Of a DNA stretch of 64,000 nt, positions 1 to 7,886 are shown piece by piece. Both the position numbers and the translations under genes were made by a program. The notes under the pieces were generated by a model. It had not been told where the DNA came from. It did no database searches and saw only the letters and a program-made list of their open reading frames with translations. The DNA comes from a bacterium. Its GTDB lineage: Bacteria; Bdellovibrionota; Bdellovibrionia; Bdellovibrionales; Bdellovibrionaceae. Within the stretch, counting starts at the first letter, position 1. Each line of letters begins with the position of its first letter. The stretch lies in assembly GCA_019752925.1 (NCBI GenBank), contig JAIELP010000003.1, positions 124,001 to 188,000 of the forward strand, in the 5' to 3' direction.

Positions 1-95
1 TCCGTAAGAATATTGAATAAAGTTGATTTACCGACGTTAGGACGCCCAATAATAGCAACTTTGGGAGAAATTAAATTAATATCACTTTTTTCCAT
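1..95 (-). CDS. der: GTPase Der (EngA), N-terminal fragment
   Basis: Only the first 31 codons are inside the window; the gene continues past the left edge. The reading frame from the ATG at 95 gives an N-terminus ending in the P-loop GRPNVGKST followed by LFNIL, the typical start of the first G domain of Der, a double-GTPase needed for 50S ribosome assembly. The ATG lies inside the end of era, so the two genes overlap by 14 bases and are probably translationally coupled. Identification rests on this short stretch and on the neighbour: era followed by der makes sense as a ribosome-biogenesis pair. Confidence 0.85.
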   Translation of the reverse strand, partial: MEKSDINLISPKVAIIGRPNVGKSTLFNILT

Positions 96-987
96 CTACG
101 ATGTACCCTAATTCTTTCATAAACTGAGCTTGCTCATACCAGTTTTCTTTTACGATTACGTTTAGCTCTAAGAACACTTTTTGATCCATTATCTTTTCAA
201 TTTCAAGACGGCTTTCCTGACCGATTTTTTTAATTACTGCAGCACCTTTACCAATTACGATAGGTTTATGACTTTCTTTGGCTACAAGCACGTCTACGTA
301 AATTTTAGGACAAGGTTTTGCGTCTTCGTCAAATTTACGGACCTGGGCTGCCAATTGGAAAGGTAGTTCATGCTCTAAGTTTTCAAAACATTTTTCACGT
401 ACGATTTCGGCTACTAAAGCACGGACGTTTTCAGTTGTGTATATATCGTCTTCAAACAATGGAGCAGGAGATTCTGGCAGCATAGTTTCAATTTGATTTA
501 AGATATCATTGCGGCCTTCTTTGCCGTCTTTCAGGCAAGATACCTGTAAGCACTTAGCACCTAACTCTTCAACCATGGCTTTAACAATTAAAATGCGGTG
601 AGCTTTGTCAGACACATCTGTTTTAGTAATTAAACCCATCCAAGGTTTTTTTGATTTGTTAACTAAATCTAATACTTTCTCAACTGCGCTAGCGTCTTTT
701 TCGTCGATACTTAAAACAGCGATTAAAGCATCGCTTTCTTTAATTACATCGTGAGCTTCTTTTTCTAAGAAAGCATTTAGACCTTTTTCGGCTTTAACTA
801 AGCCTGGTGCATCGATAAATACAATTTGTGAGTTATCTGTATTCTGAATACCCAGAATACGTCTACGCGTGGTTTGAGGCTTTGACGTTACGATTGAAAC
901 CTTTTGATCAATTAAATAATTCATCAGCGTGCTCTTACCCGCGTTTGGTTGACCTATTAAACCTATAAAACCTGCTCGATACGACAT
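82..987 (-). CDS. era: GTPase Era
   Basis: Era is a GTPase that binds the 3' end of 16S rRNA and assists 30S maturation at the inner face of the membrane. The 301-residue length is the family norm. The G1 loop GQPNAGKST is near residues 12-20, switch I TSKPQTTRR near 34-42, G3 DAPG near 59-62 and G4 TKTD near 122. A C-terminal KH domain with VIGKGAAVIKKIG sits near 245-257. The ATG at 987 has an AAGGAAA ribosome site. It lies 12 bases after rnc and overlaps der; the rnc-era pair is a common bacterial arrangement. Confidence 0.97.
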   Translation of the reverse strand: MSYRAGFIGLIGQPNAGKSTLMNYLIDQKVSIVTSKPQTTRRRILGIQNTDNSQIVFIDAPGLVKAEKGLNAFLEKEAHDVIKESDALIAVLSIDEKDASAVEKVLDLVNKSKKPWMGLITKTDVSDKAHRILIVKAMVEELGAKCLQVSCLKDGKEGRNDILNQIETMLPESPAPLFEDDIYTTENVRALVAEIVREKCFENLEHELPFQLAAQVRKFDEDAKPCPKIYVDVLVAKESHKPIVIGKGAAVIKKIGQESRLEIEKIMDQKVFLELNVIVKENWYEQAQFMKELGYIVDGKK

Positions 988-999
988 TCTATTTCCTTA

Positions 1000-1704
1000 C
1001 TACTCTTTAAAAGCTTTCATTAATTCGTTTAAATAAAGTTCAGCAGCTTTTTGTTCTGCATTTTTTTTACTAGCACCATCTGCGCGTGCTTTTTCAGTCT
1101 CATTCAATTTAAGTGATATTAAAAATTGAGGTTTATGTGAAGGTCCTGTTGTTAAAATCAACTCATAAACCGGAGTTCCCAATTTGTGCTTTTGGGTTAG
1201 TTCCTGTAGGCGTGATTTATAGTCAGTTGTATAAGACGCATTTACCTCATTATAGAAATCAGCCTTTGTAAATTGAGCCAGTACCCAGCTGCGGCTTTTA
1301 TCAAAACCACCGTCTAAATAGATAGCACCTATGATGGCTTCAATACATGAACCCTGAATACGGCCGTTTAAATGATTACCTTGCTTGATTTCTCCGGGAC
1401 CAAATTGAATGTATTGATCCAGTTTAAATTTCTTAGCCACTTCAGCTAATTTGTTTAAATTAACCAGCGAAGCTCTTTTTTTAGAAAGTACGCCTTCCTG
1501 CTCTTCAGGGAATAACTTTAACAATTCTTCAGCTACCACAAAGTTAAGAATAGAATCCCCTAAAAACTCAAGCCTTTCGTTGTGAGGCTGGCTTCGGTTG
1601 TCTTCTACCGAAAAGCTTTTGTGAGTGAGAGCTTCAACAAGTAAAGATTCATTTTTAAAAGTGTAGCCTAATAATTTCTGGAAGCTGTCGATTAATAATT
1701 TCAT
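1000..1704 (-). CDS. rnc: Ribonuclease III
   Basis: RNase III cleaves double-stranded RNA, including the stems of rRNA precursors. The 234-residue protein has the signature NERLEFLGDS at 42-51 and the second acidic cluster EAIIGAIYLDGG near 117-130. A C-terminal double-stranded RNA binding domain starts near 155 with the typical DYKSRLQELTQ. The start codon overlaps the stop of mtaB as ATGA, with GGAG of the ribosome site inside the end of mtaB, so translation is probably coupled. It is part of the nifS-mnmA-mtaB-rnc-era-der run. Confidence 0.97.
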   Translation of the reverse strand: MKLLIDSFQKLLGYTFKNESLLVEALTHKSFSVEDNRSQPHNERLEFLGDSILNFVVAEELLKLFPEEQEGVLSKKRASLVNLNKLAEVAKKFKLDQYIQFGPGEIKQGNHLNGRIQGSCIEAIIGAIYLDGGFDKSRSWVLAQFTKADFYNEVNASYTTDYKSRLQELTQKHKLGTPVYELILTTGPSHKPQFLISLKLNETEKARADGASKKNAEQKAAELYLNELMKAFKE

Positions 1705-3071
1705 ACGATCTCCGCCACCAGAACTACGTCTAACTCATCTACTTCAACAGAAACAATTTTAACTACAACCTCAGTATTCTTGAGTTGCGAGTGTTTCTCT
1801 TCAGTTAAGTTTAATTTAATATTCCAGTAATCACGCGACACCGCTTGATTGTTTGCGGCCAGCTTATTCAGAACTAACGCTTTTTTTGTGCTTCCCACCT
1901 GCTTAGTCGCTTCAGATTGAAGCCTGTGAAGACTTAACTCACGTAAGCGTTGAGCTCTTTCTTTACGCTTCATCATTGGAATTTGATTTAAAACAGCAGC
2001 GCGCGTTCCCTGTCTCTCACTGTAAGGGAATACATGTAGTCTAGTCCAAGGTGTTTCCGAAAGCGTTTTATATGTATCTTCAAATTGTTCGTCTGTTTCT
2101 GTTGGAAAGCCGGCAATTACATCCATTCCAACATAAGCATTAGTCACTTGAGCGTTAATTGCATTTAAACTATTGCGCACTTCAGCTTCAGTGTACTTAC
2201 GCTTCATTTGTGCAAGCACTTCCGTATTAGCGCTTTGAATGCTCATATGGAAGTGAGCACATAATCTATCGTTTTTATACAAATTTAAAAGTCTAGGTGT
2301 AAGTTCTATTGGCTCTAATGATGATAAACGGAATCTTTGAATATTTGTTTTAGCCAAAACCGTTTCAACCAGGTCTTCTAATGTTTTATTCTGGCCCATA
2401 ACTGTATCTTCGTAGTCACCGATATGAACGCCTGTTAACACAACTTCCTTAATACCGCTTTTTTCGAGTTCATTAATCTTAGCTACAAGCTGAGCTATAG
2501 GAATAGAACGGCTCTTTCCCCGTGCGTACGGAATAATACAGAAAGTGCAGAAGCTATTGCAGCCATCTTGAATTTTAAGAAAGCTTCTGGTGTGGGACAA
2601 CTCTTCACCACCACCCGATTCAAGATCTTCTTTTTTGAAAATATTAGATTTAAATACTTTCTGCTTAATTTCTTTTTTAAAATACTGGTCAATAATTTGC
2701 GGCAGCATTCCTTTATGGGAATTAGCCACAACCAAGTCAGCGCCTGATAAGTTTTCAAATGAACCTGTATCGACCTGAGCTGCACATCCTGTAACAACTA
2801 CGGTTGCTAACGGCTCTTTAGATTTAATTTTACGGATAAGTCTTACAGCTTGTTGAGTAGCTTCAGCTGTAACAGCGCATGTGTTCAACACGTGAACAGG
2901 AGAACTCTTGCGGTTATCAGTATTTTTAAAACCGTTCTGAGTTAAGTTTTTTTGAATTAAGCCAGTATCGTAAGTATTCACCTTGCAGCCAAAAGTATGA
3001 ACAACGAATTCATAGTTTCGATCTACAGGCTTAACGGCTACAGGTGTGTTGTTTAATTCAGTGTGATCCAT
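1701..3071 (-). CDS. mtaB: tRNA (N6-threonylcarbamoyladenosine-C2)-methylthiotransferase MtaB-like
   Basis: A radical-SAM methylthiotransferase of the MiaB/RimO/MtaB group. An N-terminal UPF0004 domain carries its three cluster cysteines (GCKVNTYD near 28-35, CAVTAEATQ near 65, GCAAQ near 95). The radical-SAM cysteines are in DGCNSFCTFC near 167-177, and a C-terminal TRAM-like tail follows. MtaB converts t6A37 to ms2t6A37 in ANN-decoding tRNAs. MtaB is preferred to MiaB because of the GCKVN opening and the operon position, but a close paralogue cannot be excluded by eye. It overlaps mnmA by 19 bases and rnc by 4. Confidence 0.85.
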   Translation of the reverse strand: MDHTELNNTPVAVKPVDRNYEFVVHTFGCKVNTYDTGLIQKNLTQNGFKNTDNRKSSPVHVLNTCAVTAEATQQAVRLIRKIKSKEPLATVVVTGCAAQVDTGSFENLSGADLVVANSHKGMLPQIIDQYFKKEIKQKVFKSNIFKKEDLESGGGEELSHTRSFLKIQDGCNSFCTFCIIPYARGKSRSIPIAQLVAKINELEKSGIKEVVLTGVHIGDYEDTVMGQNKTLEDLVETVLAKTNIQRFRLSSLEPIELTPRLLNLYKNDRLCAHFHMSIQSANTEVLAQMKRKYTEAEVRNSLNAINAQVTNAYVGMDVIAGFPTETDEQFEDTYKTLSETPWTRLHVFPYSERQGTRAAVLNQIPMMKRKERAQRLRELSLHRLQSEATKQVGSTKKALVLNKLAANNQAVSRDYWNIKLNLTEEKHSQLKNTEVVVKIVSVEVDELDVVLVAEIV

Positions 3072-4162
3072 CCGCCGCCTATTAATTTTTGATTTTTATA
3101 AAGTACTGCTGCTTGGCCTGGAGCCACTGCGCGTTGAGGTTCTTCAAACTTAAGTCTGATTCCTCTTTCGGTTTTTTCTACGATCGCCTTTGAAGCTTTG
3201 TGCTGATAACGGATTTTAACTTCATACTCTGAACCATCGGTAACTTCCGACAGCCAGTGCGGCTCAATAACTTCAACTTCATTTGAGTACAAATCTTTTT
3301 CGTCGCCTACCCATACAGTATTTGTATCTGCGTCGATTTTAAGTACGAACAATTTTTCATGGTAAGTCATGCCGAGGCCTTTGCTCTGGCCAATTGTATA
3401 AAGATGAATTCCTTCATGCTCTGCCATAACTTCGCCAGTTGGATATCTTTTAAGCTGACCTTTTTTAGTCGACAATATTTTAGAGCTGACTTGTTCCTTA
3501 ATAAAATTATCGTAACCTTTGTTGCCAACAAAGCAAATGCCGGTAGAGTCTTTCTTCTTAGCAACAACTAAACCTTTGGCTTCGGCAATTTCGCGCACCT
3601 GAGGTTTTTTAAGATGGCCAATAGGAAATAATAATTTTGAAACAATCTGTGGATCGATGGTAAACAGGAAGTAAGTTTGATCTTTCCAGTCATCGGTAGA
3701 AGTTTTAATGTGCGCATGATTGTTTTCATCGTAAACGATCTGTGCGTAGTGACCGGTTGCTAAGTAATCGCAATCAAGCTCTTTCATTTTTTTAACTAAG
3801 TGATCAAATTTTAAATAGGTATTGCAGTTCACGCAAGGAAGCGGCGTTTGCCCGTTCAGGTAAGCGTTGATGAAAGGATCGATAACCGAAGCTTTAAATT
3901 TAGCTTCGCAGTTTAATACGTAAAACGGAATATTAATTTTATCAGCAACACTGCGGGCATCATCTACGTCGATACTTGAACAGCAAGTTCCATTACCTTC
4001 AGTGATGTCGCACGTAGAGTAATCCCAAACCTGCATGGTCGCACCGATAACTTCGTAACCCTGCTCAACTAATAAAGCTGCAGCTACAGAACTATCAACC
4101 CCGCCGCTCATCGCAACAAGAACTCGACCTTTTGACTTTGGTTTTGTTTGATTATCCAACAT
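3053..4162 (-). CDS. mnmA: tRNA-specific 2-thiouridylase MnmA
   Basis: MnmA places sulfur on U34 of tRNA Lys, Glu and Gln. The 369 residues contain the PP-loop AMSGGVDSS near 17-25, the first catalytic cysteine in LPCVNCN near 108-114, the second in STGICFVG near 204-211, and the tRNA-binding GQSKGLG near 257. The frame starts 11 bases inside the cysteine desulfurase gene and ends inside mtaB, so the three sulfur-handling proteins are made from one transcript. The linkage suggests the desulfurase is the sulfur donor for MnmA; that is inference. Confidence 0.97.
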   Translation of the reverse strand: MLDNQTKPKSKGRVLVAMSGGVDSSVAAALLVEQGYEVIGATMQVWDYSTCDITEGNGTCCSSIDVDDARSVADKINIPFYVLNCEAKFKASVIDPFINAYLNGQTPLPCVNCNTYLKFDHLVKKMKELDCDYLATGHYAQIVYDENNHAHIKTSTDDWKDQTYFLFTIDPQIVSKLLFPIGHLKKPQVREIAEAKGLVVAKKKDSTGICFVGNKGYDNFIKEQVSSKILSTKKGQLKRYPTGEVMAEHEGIHLYTIGQSKGLGMTYHEKLFVLKIDADTNTVWVGDEKDLYSNEVEVIEPHWLSEVTDGSEYEVKIRYQHKASKAIVEKTERGIRLKFEEPQRAVAPGQAAVLYKNQKLIGGGWITLN

Positions 4163-5348
4163 TTTCTTTTTTCTTTTCTTCTAAATTTATCTCACGGAGT
4201 TTTGTTACGACTTCGTTTAATGTATTTACAAAATTAACAACCTGCTCTTCAGTTGTTCCCCAGCCCAGACTGATACGTAACGAGCTCTGCGCTTCGGCAC
4301 GCGTAAGACCCATAGCCAGCAATACCGGACTGGGTTCAGGATTACCGCTACTACAAGCGGCACCCGTACTTACTGAGTAAAATTTTAAATCTAGACTCAT
4401 CAGCAATGTTTCGCCATCCACATCATCAATAACCAAGCTGGATGTGTTGGTAAGTCGCTGGCCTTCTTTTGCAGTAATGCTCACATTGGAAATATCGCTT
4501 AGAATTTTACTTTCCATCAAATCACGCAAGCGTTTCATTTCAGAAATTTTTGGTCCACAGTTTTTAATTTCATCCAGTACTACGTTAAGGGCGGCTAATC
4601 CTAATACATTTTCAGTGCCGCCACGTCTGCCGCGTTCCTGACCGCCACCATGAACTAGAGGAACCCAAGGCGTAGATTTTTTCACATAACAAAAGCCTGT
4701 TCCTTTTAGGCCATAAAATTTATGAGCCGAAAATGTAGCGTAATCTACGCCAAGCTCTTTAAAGGCAACTTCGGCTTTTCCAAGTAACTGAACGCAGTCA
4801 GAATGCATGAGCGCACCTTGAGCGTGAGCCAATTCTGTAATTTCTTTTATTGGAAATACAGTGCCGGTTTCGTTATTAGCATACATTACCGAAACCAAGG
4901 CCGTTTTATGTGATAGCTTACTACGGATAAAATTCATATCAATCATGCCCGATTTGCTTACCGGAATGAAGTGAACCACCGCACCTTGCGATATTAAGTA
5001 CTCTGCAGTTTTGATAATACTTGGGTGCTCAACCTGACTAACTAAAAACTCGTTGCGGGTTTCTTTCAAAGTATTGAAGGCAGATTTCAGAACCGAACTA
5101 TTGCCCTCACTTGCTCCGGAGTTAAAAATAATTTCTAACGGCGAGCACGAAAGTAAATCAGAAATTTTTTGACGAGTTTCACGCAAAATTGTTTTTGGAA
5201 TGCGGCTGTCTTGATGAATAGAAGAAGGGTTACCGGAAATTTCGATAAACTCCATCCACTTCGCTTTGAGTGCAGGCGAATGAGGCGTTGTCGCATTATG
5301 ATCTAAATAAACCCGACTTTTTGGAGTCGGATTTTCATGATTTTGCAT
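4152..5348 (-). CDS. Cysteine desulfurase (NifS/IscS family)
   Basis: A PLP enzyme that takes sulfur from cysteine as an enzyme persulfide. The PLP lysine is K210 in SAHKFYG, the catalytic cysteine is C331 in TGAACSSGN, and HGGGQERGRRGGTENV is the usual phosphate-binding stretch. The 398-residue length fits the IscS/NifS class. It heads the minus-strand run and overlaps mnmA by 11 bases. No iscU-like scaffold or iscR is adjacent, so a role in tRNA thiolation, as described for the YrvO-MnmA pair of Bacillus, is at least as likely as general Fe-S assembly. Confidence 0.93.
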   Translation of the reverse strand: MQNHENPTPKSRVYLDHNATTPHSPALKAKWMEFIEISGNPSSIHQDSRIPKTILRETRQKISDLLSCSPLEIIFNSGASEGNSSVLKSAFNTLKETRNEFLVSQVEHPSIIKTAEYLISQGAVVHFIPVSKSGMIDMNFIRSKLSHKTALVSVMYANNETGTVFPIKEITELAHAQGALMHSDCVQLLGKAEVAFKELGVDYATFSAHKFYGLKGTGFCYVKKSTPWVPLVHGGGQERGRRGGTENVLGLAALNVVLDEIKNCGPKISEMKRLRDLMESKILSDISNVSITAKEGQRLTNTSSLVIDDVDGETLLMSLDLKFYSVSTGAACSSGNPEPSPVLLAMGLTRAEAQSSLRISLGWGTTEEQVVNFVNTLNEVVTKLREINLEEKKKENVG

Positions 5349-5412
5349 AGCGACAAGTTGTACATTAATTTAAAAAAATTGAAAAGAATTAACTATTTAG
5401 CTGAATATTTTA

Positions 5413-5586
5413 TTATGCTTTGGCGCTGTATTTCGAGTAAGGTTTTACGCGCAATGGGTTATAGACAGGGCCTCTTTCCTTAGTTTTGAGCTTCGCAGGC
5501 CTATTAGAGGCTTCAGCCACCTTAAAGTCAAATTTTGCAAAAGAAATAATACCTAGTAATATCAATATGTTAAACAATCGTCCCAT
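5413..5586 (-). CDS. Small exported or membrane-anchored protein of unknown function
   Basis: A 57-residue product not recognised. A hydrophobic N-terminus (GRLFNILILLGIISFAKF) is followed by a basic, proline-containing tail, as in a small exported or anchored protein. I chose the ATG at 5586; a GTG four codons upstream is open, but AAGGAA would then sit only one base from it. It lies just upstream of the cysteine desulfurase on the same strand and is divergent from the gene at 5694, with a 14-bp palindrome between them. No paralogue is seen in the window. Confidence 0.5.
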   Translation of the reverse strand: MGRLFNILILLGIISFAKFDFKVAEASNRPAKLKTKERGPVYNPLRVKPYSKYSAKA

Positions 5587-5616
5587 GATTGCACCCACTT
5601 TCCTTACAATTAAGAC

Positions 5617-5630
5617 AAGACCTAGGTCTT
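5617..5630. promoter_or_regulatory. 14-bp perfect palindrome between divergent genes
   Basis: AAGACCTAGGTCTT is its own reverse complement. It lies between the minus-strand gene starting at 5586 and the plus-strand gene starting at 5694, and is flanked by a wider TTAAGAC/GTCTTAA repetition. This is the expected place and symmetry for an operator serving both genes. No regulator gene is adjacent and no clear -35/-10 pair was found, so function is inferred. Confidence 0.35.
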
Positions 5631-5693
5631 AAGTGGTTAATTTTTACATGGAGAATTTCAAGAATAAGTCCATCTAGACCGATAAGAACGGTG

Positions 5694-6713
5694 ATGGATT
5701 ACTTAAAAACAAATTTAAAATGGGAAGATTTCTTTATACAGGAATCTGTAGAACTTGAAGAAAAAATGCCGACATTCGACATGGATGCTTTAAGTAAATC
5801 TAAATTACGCCTCGCAATCGAAAATAAAATTCTGGATTGGAAAAAATACGAGCAATGGGTTCTTGATAACTTAGGTTGTTCAAGTTTAAAACCAAGTGTA
5901 AACGATTCCATTTTAAAAAATTTCACAATCAACTCAAAACAGGCCTTTGATATTTATTCAAACTATGATTTCTGGAGCGAAGATCTCCTTCCAATTTTTA
6001 TTTGGGAAAATCAATTAATTGTGTTCGGCTTGCAATACAATGAAAAATTAGTAACAATCGATAATCACATTTTTATTTTAGCTTCACCTGAAGCCCTTAC
6101 ATATTTTGCAAATATTTTATTTAACGATAAAGCCACTGATAATGAGTTAAATGAAATGGAAAAATCTTTATCTAGGACTCTATCTCGCATTGAGGGTATC
6201 GATTCATTTGAAATCAAACCTCCTTCTCTTGATTTTAAATCTGCAACATTTGATCCTTCAAATTCTGGCACTGCAACTAATGCTAAAGTTATCCCTATAC
6301 AACAACAACCTAAAGATGAAGTTACTATCTGGGAATTCATTACTGAACGCCACGAAGAATACAGTTTTGAAGCTAAAAAGCACTTCAGCGCCTATGTCGT
6401 TCTTAAAGTAGACTACAACAAAACAAAAGTTTTTAAAATGGATGCCGATCTTGAAAAGTTAAATGTAAACGAAAAAGTTTTCGAATACAGTTTAACAGAA
6501 CCCAATCCATTCCAAAATGTATATCAAACCGGAGTTTCTGAGTCTTTCAGCGTATCACAACTGGGGCTGGATTTAATGAATTTTAAATATGCTTGCATAA
6601 CCGCCCTTAAAAGATCAGACAAAGTCGTAGGCTTTTTAGTTGGATTTAAAGACAACAACCTATCAGAAAACGATCAAGTCTTACTTGAAGATTTAGCAAA
6701 AGAGAGCGCCTAA
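5694..6713 (+). CDS. Hypothetical cytoplasmic protein, possible C-terminal GAF-like domain
   Basis: I do not recognise this 339-residue protein. The ATG at 5694 is chosen because the open frame upstream begins only with a TTG and reads as non-protein-like sequence; the ribosome site is weak. There is no signal peptide or membrane segment. The first half is acidic and rich in aromatic residues. After a low-complexity linker near 225-240, the last ~110 residues alternate strands and helices (ending with LKRSDKVVGFLVGF and SENDQVLLEDLAKES), resembling the closing elements of GAF domains. It ends one base before tsaE ends on the other strand. Confidence 0.6.
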   Translation: MDYLKTNLKWEDFFIQESVELEEKMPTFDMDALSKSKLRLAIENKILDWKKYEQWVLDNLGCSSLKPSVNDSILKNFTINSKQAFDIYSNYDFWSEDLLPIFIWENQLIVFGLQYNEKLVTIDNHIFILASPEALTYFANILFNDKATDNELNEMEKSLSRTLSRIEGIDSFEIKPPSLDFKSATFDPSNSGTATNAKVIPIQQQPKDEVTIWEFITERHEEYSFEAKKHFSAYVVLKVDYNKTKVFKMDADLEKLNVNEKVFEYSLTEPNPFQNVYQTGVSESFSVSQLGLDLMNFKYACITALKRSDKVVGFLVGFKDNNLSENDQVLLEDLAKESA

Positions 6714-6714
6714 T

Positions 6715-7155
6715 TTAAGATAGTCGCAAAATTTCTATTTTGCGAGAATTCTCACTTGTTTTCTCAAAATTAATTTTAAAAATTGGTATTTCCATAGGTA
6801 AATCCGCTGTATTTATTCTTTCCGGCCATTCAATAAATTTATAATCTGCCGGCGTATTTAATAAATCATAAAATCCAGATGACTGAATTTGATCTTCATC
6901 TTCTAACCGATATAAATCGAAATGATCAACAACGGTAGAAGCATTCGAATAGCGCTGATGAATTGCATAAGTTGGTGATTGCACCATATTTAGCTTTAAG
7001 TGATTACAAAAATGATTCACAAAAGTGGTTTTCCCAGCAGACAGATTTCCTGACAAAAGAATGATTGAGTTTTTTTGAATAACTTCAGCAACTAAAGAAA
7101 TCTTATCTCTGAGTTCATTCTCACTCTTCATTTCAGCAGCAAAAACAACTTTCAT
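6715..7155 (-). CDS. tsaE: tRNA threonylcarbamoyladenosine biosynthesis ATPase TsaE
   Basis: TsaE is the ATPase partner of TsaB/TsaD in making t6A37 of ANN-decoding tRNAs. Walker A is GNLSAGKTT at 36-44, the family motif SPTYAIHQRY is near 60-69, and HFDLYRL is at 78-84, with FIEWPER near 110. The 146-residue length is typical. It overlaps pdxJ by four bases (ATGA) as the last gene of the tilS-ftsH-cdaA-cdaR-glmM-pdxJ run. Its product t6A is the substrate of the MtaB-like enzyme at 1701-3071. Confidence 0.95.
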   Translation of the reverse strand: MKVVFAAEMKSENELRDKISLVAEVIQKNSIILLSGNLSAGKTTFVNHFCNHLKLNMVQSPTYAIHQRYSNASTVVDHFDLYRLEDEDQIQSSGFYDLLNTPADYKFIEWPERINTADLPMEIPIFKINFEKTSENSRKIEILRLS

Positions 7156-7880
7156 TTAAGTTTTTCTAACATCTTTTGAGTAGATTTTTTAAGACCATGC
7201 TCTAATGAGTAGCAAATCAAGGAGTGACCTATGTTGACTTCTTTGAGATGTGGCATTTTTTTTATCAGCTTTGCATGATGAAAATCAAGACCATGCCCGG
7301 CATGCACGCGCATTTTGTGTTCGTGAGTTTTAATTGCTGCTTGGCACAGCTTTCCCCAAATGTATTTCTTTTTTTCATCTGTCGACAAAACCCAGTGTCC
7401 AGTATGAAACTCTACCGCATCTGCACCCGCCAAAGCAGCGGCATTTACCTGCTGTAAATCAGGTTCTATAAAGAAAGAAACTTTAATTTTTTCCGCCTGC
7501 AATCTTTGAGTCATTTTTTTTAGGTCATCAAAAACTTTAATTACGTTTAATCCACCTTCAGTGGTTAACTCTTCACGTTTTTCCGGAACAAAACACACCC
7601 ATTTTGGCTTATTTTTAATTGCGACTTGCAGCATTTCATCAGAAACAGCAATTTCAAGATTGATCGGCAACTTAGACTTTTTACACAATAAAACTACGTC
7701 TGCATCCTGAATATGACGCCTGTCTTCACGTAAATGAATTGTAATTTGCTTACCGCCACCAGCTCTAACCAGATTTGTCATCGCAAGTAAATCTGGGTAG
7801 CTAGTTGTTGAGCCACGAACCTGGCGTAAGGTGGCCGCATGATCAATATTAACACCTAAGATAATTTTTTTACTTTTCAT
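7152..7880 (-). CDS. pdxJ: Pyridoxine 5'-phosphate synthase PdxJ
   Basis: PdxJ condenses 1-deoxyxylulose-5-phosphate with 3-amino-1-hydroxyacetone phosphate to give pyridoxine 5'-phosphate. The N-terminus LGVNIDHAATLRQVRG is diagnostic, followed by the phosphate-binding TIHLREDRRHI. Near the C-terminus are VEFHTGHW and HAGHGLDF, then EVNIGHSLI, which binds the second phosphate. The 242-residue length is standard. This is the DXP-dependent B6 route, which supplies PLP for enzymes such as the desulfurase at 4152. It follows glmM by 6 bases and overlaps tsaE. Confidence 0.96.
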   Translation of the reverse strand: MKSKKIILGVNIDHAATLRQVRGSTTSYPDLLAMTNLVRAGGGKQITIHLREDRRHIQDADVVLLCKKSKLPINLEIAVSDEMLQVAIKNKPKWVCFVPEKREELTTEGGLNVIKVFDDLKKMTQRLQAEKIKVSFFIEPDLQQVNAAALAGADAVEFHTGHWVLSTDEKKKYIWGKLCQAAIKTHEHKMRVHAGHGLDFHHAKLIKKMPHLKEVNIGHSLICYSLEHGLKKSTQKMLEKLK

Positions 7881-7886
7881 AAATAA

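Noticed and set aside
5589-5693. Extended N-terminus (35 codons from a TTG) of the 339-residue protein
   Set aside because: The extra residues are not protein-like, overlap the palindrome and have no ribosome site; the ATG at 5694 is preferred.
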